Program-made: the position numbers and the translations under genes
Notes under the pieces: model-generated
Databases searched by the model: none
Seen by the model: the letters and a program-made list of their open reading frames with translations, nothing else
What the model was told of the DNA's origin: nothing
Source: Paenibacillus macerans
GTDB taxonomy: Bacteria > Bacillota > Bacilli > Paenibacillales > Paenibacillaceae
Direction: 5' to 3'
Length of the DNA: 64,000 bases
Assembly: GCF_023715465.1 (NCBI RefSeq)
Contig: NZ_JAMBOE010000004.1
Location: forward strand, 62,001-126,000
Part shown: positions 8,640 through 17,996 of the stretch, piece after piece
Numbering within the stretch: position 1 is the stretch's first letter
How the letters are laid out: each line of letters begins with the position of its first letter

Positions 8640-10304
8640 TTAAAGCAATTCCTTGCCAAACTTGAAGGAAACATTCGCCAACATAAAAACATCCCCGGTT
8701 TCAAGCTCGTATTCTTTATAAGGAGCGATAAGTTCGCCTTTAAAGCTCGTCCCGTTCCTGGACCCTAAATCCTTGAGGCAACATTTCTCCGGCGTAACCA
8801 TCACTTCAACATGAGCTCGGGACACGCCCGGCGTATGTTCCACGTACTGCGCCATTTCCTCGGAGCGGCCGATCACAAAGCTCCCCGGCTTCAAGGTTAT
8901 CCGTTCCGGGCTTGCCCCGTCGTCTTCGTTAAACCTCTCCAAAAAATATCGTGGTGCGAACGAGGACTTGGAAGCGCCGGACAACATCGACTTATTTAAA
9001 AGCATCGTTGCCGGTTGAGCTAATACTGCGTTTGAAGCCTCCCCTCGAGAAGCCTCGCCGAGAACGGGCGAAAAACGGGCTTGTCCGCTCCCGGGTATCG
9101 CAAACTCCTCTACCTTCTCTCTATACCCCGTCCCTGCTTCATGCTGAAAAGAATGGGCTTGCGCAAATGGAGAATCTCCAAGAACATTTTCTAATCCTCC
9201 ATTTGAAGCAAAAGCGACTTCCATTCGCTTCGCGGATACCCTTGACTCTAAGGCACCGGGCTGCGCGTCGTTTCTTGACTCTATGGCATCGGGCTGCGCG
9301 TCGTTTGCGGTTGCAAGCTGCTTTCGCCCGCTTCCGGATTGCGAAAGCGGCAGCTTCCCGCTGTAAGTGAAGTAGGCTGCCCCGGCCAACAGAAATGTTG
9401 CCGCGATACAAATGTAAAGGCCGATGTTCCATGGCCGGTCCAGGTACAAAAACTTCCAGCACAGCGCGTCCAGCAGGATGGCCCCCAAAATGCCGGATGT
9501 CGGCGATATCCTAGCTTTGGGCTTGGCTTCCTCCTCCTCCAGGCCAGGCCACTGTTCCCGCTCGGGGTTAGCCGAACCAGCCCTTGGGATGTCTGGCGCA
9601 TGTCCGGAGAAGAAACCGTCCGGCAAGTATTCTTTTATTACCGTATGCGATGATTTCAATTCGCCCACCGCAGGCGCATCGGCTTGCATCGGTCTTGACA
9701 ACGGATTCCCTTCAGTCTGCTCCGCTGCAGTCAACAGCTCCAGCAGCATTTTTTTCAATTGCGGAAGGGAAAAATCCTCCTCGCTACCGCAAAAAGAGAT
9801 GATTTGCTGTATCCCGCTTCCCTCCACCCGGCTCACGCTTACAAGCATCCGTGTGATCAAGGCCAGCAGCGTTTGAGGTAACGCGGCAGCGGTCAGCGAA
9901 TCCTTCAAAGGCAAATAAGCAAAGTGAAAAATCCCACAGGATAAGGGCTCCTCCACAAAAATATACTCCTCGTCGAGCAGAACATTGGCGGGGGACAGCA
10001 TGTATTTTTTACAATCATCCAGCACCGTAACCACCTGAAGCAGCAAGCCGTAAAATTCAGACATGCCGATTTTGTCGCTCTTCAGACAGTGCGAAAGCAT
10101 CTTTTTGCCGGTGATATCGTAATGCAGACTTACCTCGAAATCCACCTCGCGAATATCCAGCCGCAGCAAATTGGGCACCGGAACCGCGGCCAACATATCC
10201 CTTTGAACGCGGCTCAGCTCTTCCGAGCGCAGCCCCTCCTCGGCCTTTATAATCATGTAAACTCCGCCGTCCCTGACAAAATCGCTCTGAAGCTGCTTCC
10301 GCAT
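8640..10304 (-). CDS. FHA-domain membrane protein (DUF6382-like N-terminus) of the Tad locus
   Basis: 554 residues. Residues 1-200 resemble DUF6382 (FEVSLHYDITGKKMLSHCL, then FYGLLLQVVTVLDDCKKYML, LDEEYIFVEE). A low-complexity linker follows, two membrane segments lie near 280-325 (ILGAILLDALCWKFLYLD, IGLYICIAATFLLAGAAYF), then a disordered stretch. Residues about 470-554 form an FHA domain with the phosphothreonine-binding marks FVIGRS, SRAHVEV and LGSRNGTSFKG. FHA domains bind phosphothreonine proteins, so this may link Ser/Thr kinase signalling to pilus assembly (inference). It is the last gene of the Tad operon; start follows AAGGAGG. No clear terminator was found after it. Confidence 0.85.
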   Translation of the reverse strand: MRKQLQSDFVRDGGVYMIIKAEEGLRSEELSRVQRDMLAAVPVPNLLRLDIREVDFEVSLHYDITGKKMLSHCLKSDKIGMSEFYGLLLQVVTVLDDCKKYMLSPANVLLDEEYIFVEEPLSCGIFHFAYLPLKDSLTAAALPQTLLALITRMLVSVSRVEGSGIQQIISFCGSEEDFSLPQLKKMLLELLTAAEQTEGNPLSRPMQADAPAVGELKSSHTVIKEYLPDGFFSGHAPDIPRAGSANPEREQWPGLEEEEAKPKARISPTSGILGAILLDALCWKFLYLDRPWNIGLYICIAATFLLAGAAYFTYSGKLPLSQSGSGRKQLATANDAQPDAIESRNDAQPGALESRVSAKRMEVAFASNGGLENVLGDSPFAQAHSFQHEAGTGYREKVEEFAIPGSGQARFSPVLGEASRGEASNAVLAQPATMLLNKSMLSGASKSSFAPRYFLERFNEDDGASPERITLKPGSFVIGRSEEMAQYVEHTPGVSRAHVEVMVTPEKCCLKDLGSRNGTSFKGELIAPYKEYELETGDVFMLANVSFKFGKELL

Positions 10305-10342
10305 GATTCTGCCACCTCCTTATCAAATGCGGAGCACCCGCT

Positions 10343-10849
10343 TCATTGGTAACAAAGCGACAGGATCGCCCCGGGCAGCACCGCAAGCATAAACGGAAAC
10401 TGCAGCTGTTCTTTGGCGGTGGACTGAACAGGCGAGATGCTGCGAAAAATAACCGCTCCCCATATGCCGCGGACGACCCGCCGCAGCCGAAACAACATCT
10501 CCCGCCGGCATAGCAAAATGAAGAGCCCGATGCACCCGGCGGCCAAAATCGAATACATCATGACGGATAACGTAAAGCTGATGCCCGTCCAAGCCCCAAT
10601 TCCGGCAAACAGCTTAACGTCGCCACCGCCAACGGCCCTCAGCAAATAGAGGATAAACATCAGTCCGAAACCAACCGCCGCGCCCCTAAAAGCACCCCCT
10701 ATACCATTCCATCCCCCGGTCAAGGCGTGAAACAAAAAACCGCTCGCCAAACCCGGCAGCGTAAGCCAATTAGGGATTTTCATCGAGCGGATATCCGTCA
10801 CGAAAGCAGCCGCTAACAGCAAAAAACAACCCCAATATTCCCAAGACAT
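10343..10849 (-). CDS. A24 prepilin peptidase (TadV/CpaA-like)
   Basis: 168-residue polytopic aspartyl protease that should cleave the Flp pilin and pseudopilins of this locus. The two catalytic aspartates are visible: D19 in TDIRSMKIPN and D77 in GGGDVKLFAG. It lacks the N-terminal methylase domain of the longer PilD enzymes, as usual for TadV/CpaA. About six membrane helices. Start ATG follows AAGGGGGCGG. It sits between the TadE-like gene and the FHA gene in the operon. Confidence 0.92.
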   Translation of the reverse strand: MSWEYWGCFLLLAAAFVTDIRSMKIPNWLTLPGLASGFLFHALTGGWNGIGGAFRGAAVGFGLMFILYLLRAVGGGDVKLFAGIGAWTGISFTLSVMMYSILAAGCIGLFILLCRREMLFRLRRVVRGIWGAVIFRSISPVQSTAKEQLQFPFMLAVLPGAILSLCYQ

Positions 10850-10869
10850 CCGTTTCCGCCCCCTTCACA

Positions 10870-11874
10870 TTATTTGGGACTGACTACTTCAAACTCCATC
10901 ACCGTCCGCAAGCCATCTTCCGTTTCCACAACAAACGTCCACGTTCCCGGCGTTGTATTTCCCCCGACCAGCCAATTCCATTCCACAATGCCATCGCCGT
11001 CCGCCGTAGTTTCCCCCAAATATTTGGCTTGGCTGACGCCGCTCTTGTAATAAACGGTCAATTGGGCCGCCCGCCCCGGTCCTATCCTTGCCTTCACTGT
11101 CGCCCGATGTCCGGCGTAAGCCGGATCCGGTTTGGACAGGATGACCGGCGCTTGTCCCTGGCCGTTTTCCCCCGCTTCCAGTTCCCCGGTATCGCCGATC
11201 CAAATCCGTTCCTCGGCCCGCGACTGAAGCACGACGCGGTTCGATGTAAACGGAACTTTGATCGGAAGCTCATAGCTGATTTCCAGTCCGAAATAAGGCT
11301 GTTTCCCCGTTTTTAAGTCAGGTACCGTAACACGGCTTACATGCAAACGCTCCTCTTTTAACAACGTTCCTTCAAGAAACGGCTGAAGCAGCGGTTTTAC
11401 CGCGGGATCAAGGACGCTTTCCGCAACGCCTGTTTTGATATTCTGCAGCGGCTCGTCTCCTTTTTCCGCAGCATCCATAACCCAATTGGAGATCGGCTCA
11501 GGCAAACCATCGGCATATTGCTTGGCCCATTCGGCCAAAGAAAGGCTTGGCATTCCCCAGTTAAAGGAAGATCCCCCGCCTGACGGCTCGCCCTCGCCCC
11601 CGGGATTCTCCGCCGATTCGTCCGAATTAGCCGATACCGCAAGGGCTACAGGGTATAAATGGGCGGAAACCTGCCTGACGGCATTGGATGCGACCGTAGA
11701 TAGCTGGCTGGACAGCAGCGTCATATGTACCATGTAAATAAACCAGAACAGCACCATTACAAAGACGGGCATGACCAGCGCGGCTTCCAGGACAACGCTT
11801 CCCCGCACCGAGCCTCTTTTCCGGCCATAAACATGCCGCCTATCAATAAGAGAAGTCCGCTTGTTTCTCGGCAT
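10870..11874 (-). CDS. TadE-like minor pilin with C-terminal beta-rich domain
   Basis: 334 residues. A TadE-type N-terminus is seen: basic stretch, then GSVVLEAALVMPVFVMVLFW with Glu following a hydrophobic start, the class processed by prepilin peptidases. The remainder is outside the cell; the last 100 residues look like an immunoglobulin-like domain (RATVKARIGPGRAAQLTVYY, GTWTFVVETEDGLRTVMEF). Start at 11874 is chosen because AAGGAAG lies 8-10 bases before it; an in-frame ATG at 11895 has a poorly spaced site. It overlaps the end of the DUF5702 gene by 32 bases. Confidence 0.82.
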   Translation of the reverse strand: MPRNKRTSLIDRRHVYGRKRGSVRGSVVLEAALVMPVFVMVLFWFIYMVHMTLLSSQLSTVASNAVRQVSAHLYPVALAVSANSDESAENPGGEGEPSGGGSSFNWGMPSLSLAEWAKQYADGLPEPISNWVMDAAEKGDEPLQNIKTGVAESVLDPAVKPLLQPFLEGTLLKEERLHVSRVTVPDLKTGKQPYFGLEISYELPIKVPFTSNRVVLQSRAEERIWIGDTGELEAGENGQGQAPVILSKPDPAYAGHRATVKARIGPGRAAQLTVYYKSGVSQAKYLGETTADGDGIVEWNWLVGGNTTPGTWTFVVETEDGLRTVMEFEVVSPK

Positions 11875-14071
11875 AATACCGGCTTCCTTCCACATTTCCT
11901 TTCAGCACGCCCGCCACTCCCAACGCTCTGGCAACCCCCGGCAAAAACCACAGCGGTATCGATACCGAAACTCTCCCGCTCGTATAGGTCGCCCGCTCAC
12001 CAGTGTCAATCCCCGTGTTCATCCGGATCACGGCGAGCATTCGCGACAACCTGTTTTCGCTTCTTCCGTGCAGCAGCAAAAATATACGCAAATGATCACG
12101 ATAGGTCAGGTCAACCTTGATGTAATCGCTCAACTGGATTTTGCCTTCGCGCGTTAAAGCAAGCATATCCAACAGCGCATGTTCCGCACCGTACAACAGT
12201 GCGGTAGCCAGAATCAGCAAAGGATTGCCCTTTGATGCGTTTTTGATGAATCCCTCCATCGTCCGGATCGCCAGACGCATCGCAAAGATTTCTCCGTAAG
12301 CGGTGGCGATATTACCCGCCGGATTGTGAAAGCCGTACAAAATATATTCGGCCTCCTGCCGATCAGGCGCAAATTGCTCGCCCAGCGCATCCAGTTTGTC
12401 CGTGCCGGAACTCCCCTGCAGCAGCTCATTCAGCGCACTTAAATCCAAGCAACGGAAATAGCTGGCGATGTATTCGGTTTGAAAAGCGTTGTCCGTCATT
12501 CCTCCCAATAGTCCGGCTAACCCTCCGAATAAACCGTCCATGTCCGTCATCGCCGAATCCCCCGCTCGATAGGGATCGTTATCGATCACGGCGCCCGCCG
12601 CCTCATCCCCGCCCGATGCGGCCCGGTTCATGTCCCGGTTCGCTTCGTAATCCGCTTTTAATTGATTAAACCGCTCCTGCTGGGCTTTCAGCTTGTTACC
12701 AAACTGCGTAATTCGCGCGAGTAGACCGGTTGCTTCTTTCAGCTTGGCCCTGGCCGTCTTTTCCGCCGACTTGCGCTCCTTATCGCTCCCTCGATGCGAT
12801 TCCAGCAGCTGCATGTTGGCCTCCAAAACATTCGCCGCTCCCCGATCCACATAGCTCCGCATATATTTATCCGCCTTCGAGCCAGCCCGGCGTACAGCCG
12901 TTTGCAGCTTTCTTGAAGACGGTACCGCCGATAATACCCCGCTTTCTAGGGCGCACAGCGAGGCGATTTCCTCGTTCAATTGCTGAAAAGCCGCGGCTTG
13001 ATCGTCGGTATCCGATTCGAGATCCGTAAAAAGTTCCCCGGAGAGGACAAGCGAACCGCTTTGCTCCCGTATTCTGGCAATTTCCTCCATCCCGCTCACC
13101 TGGCCGTCGTCCCTGGTGCTTGGCCCTGCAGCCACTTCGTTGTACCCCTTCTGGGCGGCGCGCTGCCCCGCCTCTTCTATCGTTTGTTTCATCTGCTCAT
13201 TGATTTGGCGCACCTCAGCAAGCAGCGCTTTGGCTTGCAGCAGCAAATTTTCATGCTTTTCTTCGGCTTTGGCACGAATTTTGTCCAATTGCTTGTATAC
13301 TTTGGACGTTTCGGAACGGTAGATTTTAATCTTCCATCGGTACTTTGGGTTCCCAGGCCCAGGTTGCTTATCCTGCTCAACCTTTTCCTTGTAATCTTCA
13401 TACTGGGCAGTAAAGTCCCGGACTGAAGAGATCTTGCCGCCCAAAGATTCGTCGTCTATCGCGAGCGCCGAACCCCTGGGCAGCAATTCCCCGAAACCTT
13501 CCGCCGCGTGTGCTGCCCGGCGCTGTATCTCCAGCAGCTCGTCGAGTTTCGCTTCGCGCTTATCGTACAGCTTCTGCAATTTGCCGAGCAAATCAACCGT
13601 ATTGGACGCTTCTTTCATCACTTGCGCCATCGGTTTGAAGCGGTTCAGAATTTCTACCGTTAGATCAATCGGCGCCCGGTATTTCATCTGCTCCTGAATT
13701 TGCCGTTCAAACACGGCGTAGGAACCGAGCGGACGAAGCGGTTCAACCGAAGAGGATTCCAGCTTGGCTCCAAGCAGCGGCAACCCGTCGCTTCGCCCCG
13801 CAAGTTGAAAAGAATCCTGAAGCACTTTGGACATAATATAATTGCTGTCTGTTTCTCCCAAAGCAAACAATCCGTACCGCTCGGCCAATTCCCGGTCGTA
13901 CGAGGACATCACGGATCTAGCGGCAGCATGACCCAAGGCTTCCGTCTTGGCTTGCAGCGCGAACATTCTGGCAAAGTCGATAAAAATAGCCACAAAGGCG
14001 AATATCGCCGCAAACACCACGATTAAAAAGACCGTAACCGCTCCCGACTCCGCGCGTTTCTTAGCAAACAT
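11843..14071 (-). CDS. TadG-like DUF5702 protein with coiled coil
   Basis: 742 residues. The N-terminus (ESGAVTVFLIVVFAAIFAFV, then IDFARMFALQAKTEALGHAA) is a TadG-type membrane anchor; the following RELAERYGLFAL is typical of DUF5702. Residues about 160-500 are rich in Glu, Lys, Gln and Ala in heptad-like order, suggesting a long coiled coil; the C-terminal 250 residues form a globular part. In monoderm Tad loci such proteins are thought to form the pilus base or tip; the exact role is not known. Start follows GGAGAGGAGG. Confidence 0.8.
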   Translation of the reverse strand: MFAKKRAESGAVTVFLIVVFAAIFAFVAIFIDFARMFALQAKTEALGHAAARSVMSSYDRELAERYGLFALGETDSNYIMSKVLQDSFQLAGRSDGLPLLGAKLESSSVEPLRPLGSYAVFERQIQEQMKYRAPIDLTVEILNRFKPMAQVMKEASNTVDLLGKLQKLYDKREAKLDELLEIQRRAAHAAEGFGELLPRGSALAIDDESLGGKISSVRDFTAQYEDYKEKVEQDKQPGPGNPKYRWKIKIYRSETSKVYKQLDKIRAKAEEKHENLLLQAKALLAEVRQINEQMKQTIEEAGQRAAQKGYNEVAAGPSTRDDGQVSGMEEIARIREQSGSLVLSGELFTDLESDTDDQAAAFQQLNEEIASLCALESGVLSAVPSSRKLQTAVRRAGSKADKYMRSYVDRGAANVLEANMQLLESHRGSDKERKSAEKTARAKLKEATGLLARITQFGNKLKAQQERFNQLKADYEANRDMNRAASGGDEAAGAVIDNDPYRAGDSAMTDMDGLFGGLAGLLGGMTDNAFQTEYIASYFRCLDLSALNELLQGSSGTDKLDALGEQFAPDRQEAEYILYGFHNPAGNIATAYGEIFAMRLAIRTMEGFIKNASKGNPLLILATALLYGAEHALLDMLALTREGKIQLSDYIKVDLTYRDHLRIFLLLHGRSENRLSRMLAVIRMNTGIDTGERATYTSGRVSVSIPLWFLPGVARALGVAGVLKGNVEGSRYYAEKQADFSY

Positions 14072-14110
14072 ACGGTTCCTCCTCTCCTGCTCTTATCCCT
14101 CATTCCCGGC

Positions 14111-14767
14111 TTATTTGCCAAACAGCTTCAGCGCGTTTCCGGCCTCCGTCCGGTCCATCGGGTCCCCTCCTTCACCCTTAAACTTTGCTCCATAATAACG
14201 CGCTAATTCGATGGTGCGAATAAATTCCACGGGTTCGATAACATAAGCGCAGGAATTTCCGGTTTGGGCAATATCGGCTAACCAACTCTCGAGCGGCGGT
14301 AATGGAACGAGCTTTTCCAAAGCCACCTTAGCTTTACGCACAAGCATACGGTTGTCATATTCCATTTCTCCCGAGATGCTCTCGGGAAGCCCCTTTCCCG
14401 TCCGGGCCAGCTTTTTATCAGGCAGTGAGTCGGCGGAGGCCTCCCCGGCAGGCAAGCGAAGCCGGACGGCTCCGTTTGCCTCGCCCCAGCCAAAAATACC
14501 TTGCAGCATACCGTCGTCCTTGAGACGCCAGTATAAAGAGTCATATTCCCCTTCCTCAAAAGCACCGGTCAGATCATTACGATGACTGTTATCCCAAGTG
14601 TAGGCGCTGCGTTCCGCGGCCACGGAAGCGGCCTGCCCGAGCAGAGCGTTTTGGTACAAATACAAGCAGAAAAACAGCAAAACCAAGATCGCGTAAAAAA
14701 TGACCGGCAGCACCAAGGACGCTTCCAGCGTAAAGCTTCCCCTCGCATCCCGCAGACAACGCCGCAT
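14111..14767 (-). CDS. TadE family pilus assembly protein
   Basis: 218 residues with the TadE signature GSFTLEASLVLPVIFYAILV after a basic N-terminus; the rest is probably outside the membrane. The ATG at 14767 is preceded by GGAG at 10 bases; an in-frame ATG at 14785 would overlap the pilin stop but has no ribosome site. It follows the Flp pilin by 7 bases in the same operon. Confidence 0.85.
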   Translation of the reverse strand: MRRCLRDARGSFTLEASLVLPVIFYAILVLLFFCLYLYQNALLGQAASVAAERSAYTWDNSHRNDLTGAFEEGEYDSLYWRLKDDGMLQGIFGWGEANGAVRLRLPAGEASADSLPDKKLARTGKGLPESISGEMEYDNRMLVRKAKVALEKLVPLPPLESWLADIAQTGNSCAYVIEPVEFIRTIELARYYGAKFKGEGGDPMDRTEAGNALKLFGK

Positions 14768-14774
14768 ATTTCGC

Positions 14775-14969
14775 TTACTCCGCATCCATGAATTTTTCGG
14801 TTTTCGTTTTTGCTTTCCCGAGCAGGCTGCTTACTATTTCTTTCAGTTGAGAACGGAAGATCACGGCAATAATGACGATAACCGCGATGATTAAAATCAT
14901 CTCAAGCATTCCCAAACCGTCCTCATCGTTCCAAAATCCCTTTACTTCATTGCTCATTGCCGTTAACAT
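14775..14969 (-). CDS. Flp-type (type IVb) major pilin
   Basis: 64-residue prepilin. A short leader ends in DEDG and the prepilin peptidase site is G18-L19, with Glu at mature position 5 (GLGMLE), followed by a 20-residue hydrophobic helix (ILIIAVIVIIAVIF) and a short basic tail. This is the hallmark of Flp1 pilins, which polymerise into thin Tad pili for adhesion. The start has AAGGAGG 9 bases upstream, among the strongest ribosome sites in the operon, fitting the high expression a major pilin needs. Confidence 0.92.
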   Translation of the reverse strand: MLTAMSNEVKGFWNDEDGLGMLEMILIIAVIVIIAVIFRSQLKEIVSSLLGKAKTKTEKFMDAE

Positions 14970-15056
14970 CGGCCTCTTCCTCCTTGAATTTCAAAATAGC
15001 GAAAGTTTATTAAAGTGCTTCGTGATCAAAAGACGACTGACTTTTTGAACTACCTC

Positions 15057-15932
15057 TTAAAGATCCATGATCATAAATGCGGGTGCGCCAACCAACAGAA
15101 GGATCGCCATAAACATCAGCACCATGGGAAAAACCAGCTTGGACGAGGCCTGCTCCCCCAGCGTTTTGCTGACGGCTTTGCGCTTCTCCCACAATGAATG
15201 GGACAAATCGCGCAGCGCCAGGGCAAAATCATGGCCCCCGCGGCGATAGTTCAACAGCACGGCGGTCGTGAAGGCGGAAACCTCCTGAATTCCGCAGCGT
15301 TTGCTGAATCCCTCCATCGCCTGCTGGAAGGAATATCCCCCTTCCCATTCCCGCAGCATTTGGAACAGCTCCCGGTAAAGGGGATGATTCTCCTGTTCGC
15401 GTTTCCGCTCCATACAGAGCTTGATCGCTTGCTGAACCGTTGAACCGGCGCCGACCAGAAGCACGATTTTGTTCAGCAGCTCGGGAAGCTCCAGGATAAC
15501 GGCATGCTCCCGCCGGACCACCTTGCGGTGCAAATCATGGATCAGCGCTGCCGGAAGCAACAAAGCTAACACCGCCCCGATCAGAAGCCCGGAGGAATCA
15601 CCGTTCATCAGCAGAGACAAGATGCACCCCAAAGTAAGCAGCAGCCAGCTGCAGGTGAGCGTTTCGGCGAGAAACAGCAGCGTAAACTCACCGCAACGCC
15701 GGTCGCCGCAAATTTTCTGCACTGCCCGGTTCACTTTAAAGAACACGCCCGGAAACCGCCGGGACACCTTGATGCGCTCCAGCAAATACAGCATCGGCGG
15801 CGACAAACGCTGAAGCCTCAAGCCCTCCATGACCAATTGGGTATATCCGCTATAGCGGCGGAAGGATATCCGGTATACCCATCCCCATCCTCCCAGCAAA
15901 ACCAGCAAGATCCCCCAAGGCATCAGTAACAT
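15057..15932 (-). CDS. Type II secretion F domain protein TadC
   Basis: 291 residues; membrane platform protein for the Tad pilus. Membrane segments flank a cytoplasmic T2SSF domain (about 140-260) with HAVILELPELLNKIVLLVGA, then GYSFQQAMEGFSKRCGIQEV. Start follows AAGGAGG by 9 bases and lies 14 bases after the TadB stop. 87 bases separate it from the pilin gene downstream; no terminator is obvious in that gap. Confidence 0.88.
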   Translation of the reverse strand: MLLMPWGILLVLLGGWGWVYRISFRRYSGYTQLVMEGLRLQRLSPPMLYLLERIKVSRRFPGVFFKVNRAVQKICGDRRCGEFTLLFLAETLTCSWLLLTLGCILSLLMNGDSSGLLIGAVLALLLPAALIHDLHRKVVRREHAVILELPELLNKIVLLVGAGSTVQQAIKLCMERKREQENHPLYRELFQMLREWEGGYSFQQAMEGFSKRCGIQEVSAFTTAVLLNYRRGGHDFALALRDLSHSLWEKRKAVSKTLGEQASSKLVFPMVLMFMAILLLVGAPAFMIMDL

Positions 15933-15946
15933 CCAGCAAAGCCTCC

Positions 15947-16753
15947 TTAAACCCGGATATCGACGATTTTAAGCATCAGCCAGGAGCACCCGGCAAAAAC
16001 GAGCAGCGCGACCGCCGAGATCAACAGCCCGACTCCGCTGTGCAGCGGCTGCATATAATCGGGGGAAGTCATTTCCATAAACAATAAAAACAGGATGGGA
16101 GCGGCAAGCATCGCCTTCGCTTCAAAGCGCTTCTGGGCAATCATGACGCTGATTTCCTGCCCGATCTCCAGCTTCTCGCCAATCAGGGCCGAGGTCCGCC
16201 GGACAATATCCACCAAATCCCCGCCGGAGCGTTTGCAGGTCGTAAACACGTCGGCAAAATTGCTGATATCCTCCATGCCGGCCCGGCGGCTGAAATCCAG
16301 CAGCGCTTCCTCCACGGGTTGTCCGTATTCCATTCGCGCGCAAATAATCCCAAGTTCTCTGATCAAATCGTTGTCCCCGTCCGGGTACAGCAATTTCAAA
16401 TCATCGATCGCTTCGCGAAATCCGTTTTCCACCGATCGGCCGGCGGCCAGGGATGAGGAGAGCGAATAAAGCGCCTGCTTAAAATGCAAGCTGAGATTTT
16501 CTCTTCGTTTGTGGAGCAAATGCCCGCTCCAATACTTCGGTACAAACACCGCGAAGATGGATAACCCCAAAGCCAGCGGAACGGAATGAAAAAAAACGTA
16601 GCCTACAGCGACTAACACCGCCCCGCCGAGCAGGATACACAACGCTTTCTGCCGCCCCGTCAAAACGTTGACCCGGTAATCGGCGAGCCCTTCGGAACGA
16701 GCATTGCCCGGGGCGTCTCTTTTCTTCAAAAAAATTTCAGCCCGCCAGTTCAT
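15947..16753 (-). CDS. Type II secretion F domain protein TadB
   Basis: 268 residues, partner of TadC in the pilus membrane platform. Two N-terminal membrane helices (ALCILLGGAVLVAVGYVFF), then the T2SSF domain with QALYSLSSSLAAGRSVENGF and MEYGQPVEEALLDFSRRAG, and C-terminal helices. The start is the ATG at 16753, five bases after AAGGAGGAGG; it overlaps the CpaF gene by 17 bases, which indicates translational coupling. Confidence 0.88.
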   Translation of the reverse strand: MNWRAEIFLKKRDAPGNARSEGLADYRVNVLTGRQKALCILLGGAVLVAVGYVFFHSVPLALGLSIFAVFVPKYWSGHLLHKRRENLSLHFKQALYSLSSSLAAGRSVENGFREAIDDLKLLYPDGDNDLIRELGIICARMEYGQPVEEALLDFSRRAGMEDISNFADVFTTCKRSGGDLVDIVRRTSALIGEKLEIGQEISVMIAQKRFEAKAMLAAPILFLLFMEMTSPDYMQPLHSGVGLLISAVALLVFAGCSWLMLKIVDIRV

Positions 16754-17996
16754 GCGGTCCTCCTCCTTCTGCCGGAGCATCCGGCGAAATCCCCGCCATC
16801 CGCAGCTTGTCCGTATGCAAAAGCCCAGCCCCGGTACTTTTCAGCCGGCCGATGACTTTACCTTCCCGCTCCGCTTCCTCCTGAAAGATAAACAGCGGCC
16901 GCAGCACCACCTCCCCTTCCTTTAATCCTGCCACCTCCGAAATCTCCACCACCCGGCGCGAACGGTCGCGCAGCCGGGACAAATGCACAAAGATGTCAAT
17001 CGACGAGGCGATCTGCTGACGGACCACGCCGATCGGCAATTCCGCACCGCTAAGCACCATCGTTTCCAACCGGCTGATCATATCCGCCGTACTGTTGGCG
17101 TGCCCGGTCGATAAGCTGCCGTCGTGTCCGGTGTTCATCGCCTGCAGCATATCGAGCGCTTCGCGGCCCCGGACCTCGCCGACGACGATCCGGTTGGGGC
17201 GCATCCGCAGCGACGAGCGGATCAGATCGCGAATGGCGATTTCGCCTCTTCCTTCCGTGTTGGCATTGCGGGTTTCCAGCGACACCAGATTCGGCACGGT
17301 AACGATTTGCAGCTCGGCCGAATCCTCAATAGTAATCACCCGCTCATCCGCCGGGATGAACTGCGAGAGCGCGTTTAAAAACGTCGTTTTGCCTGAACCG
17401 GTACCTCCGCTGATAAAAATGTTGTATTTGCTTCTGACGAGCCTCTGCAGCAGCAAGGCGGCCTCCTCGCTCAGCGATCCGATCGCAACTAGCTTCTCCA
17501 TCGTCAGCGGCTGCGCCGGGAATTTCCGGATCGTCATGGTCGGGCCTTTCAGCGCGATCGGCGGCAGCACGATGTTCACCCGGGAGCCGTCGCGAAGCCG
17601 GGCATCCACGATCGGCGAAGATTCGTTGACGACCCGGTTTACACCGGAGACGATCATTTGGATGATGTCCTCCAGCCGCTCACGGGATTCAAAGCGGACA
17701 GGAAGCCTTTGCACATGACCTTCCTGCTCGACGAAGATTTCCTCGTGGCTGTTGATCATGATTTCCGTGATAGTCCGGTCTTCAACAAGCGGCTGCAGCA
17801 CATCGAGACCGCGGAAAGAATCGTATAACCGGCGGACCCATTGGCGTTTGTCGGACGCCGTCAATTCAGCCAAGCGGGCATCGTTCAGCACATGGCCTTC
17901 AATGTACTCAAACAGCTGCCCGTCGCTCATCACCTTAGTGACATCAAGCCCTAAACGTATATCGCTGCGCAGGGCGGCGAATATTTCTTCCCTCAC
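16737..17996 (-). CDS. CpaF/TadA pilus assembly ATPase
   Basis: 419-residue hexameric secretion ATPase that powers pilus assembly. Walker A GGTGSGKTT at about 197-205, the Asp box VITIEDSAEL, Walker B-like RIVVGEVRG and the His box GHDGSLSTGHAN are all present. An N-terminal domain (about 1-140) with TEIMINSHEEIFVEQEG is typical of CpaF. Start is GTG at 17996, six bases after GGAGGGG, and overlaps the TGA of the TadZ gene (GTGA), so the pair is translationally coupled. Confidence 0.95.
   Translation of the reverse strand: MREEIFAALRSDIRLGLDVTKVMSDGQLFEYIEGHVLNDARLAELTASDKRQWVRRLYDSFRGLDVLQPLVEDRTITEIMINSHEEIFVEQEGHVQRLPVRFESRERLEDIIQMIVSGVNRVVNESSPIVDARLRDGSRVNIVLPPIALKGPTMTIRKFPAQPLTMEKLVAIGSLSEEAALLLQRLVRSKYNIFISGGTGSGKTTFLNALSQFIPADERVITIEDSAELQIVTVPNLVSLETRNANTEGRGEIAIRDLIRSSLRMRPNRIVVGEVRGREALDMLQAMNTGHDGSLSTGHANSTADMISRLETMVLSGAELPIGVVRQQIASSIDIFVHLSRLRDRSRRVVEISEVAGLKEGEVVLRPLFIFQEEAEREGKVIGRLKSTGAGLLHTDKLRMAGISPDAPAEGGGPHELAG

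Noticed and set aside
8581..8640. AAAAGGAGG followed by TTG and 13 codons on the plus strand
   Set aside because: Too short and antisense to the end of the FHA operon; probably chance.
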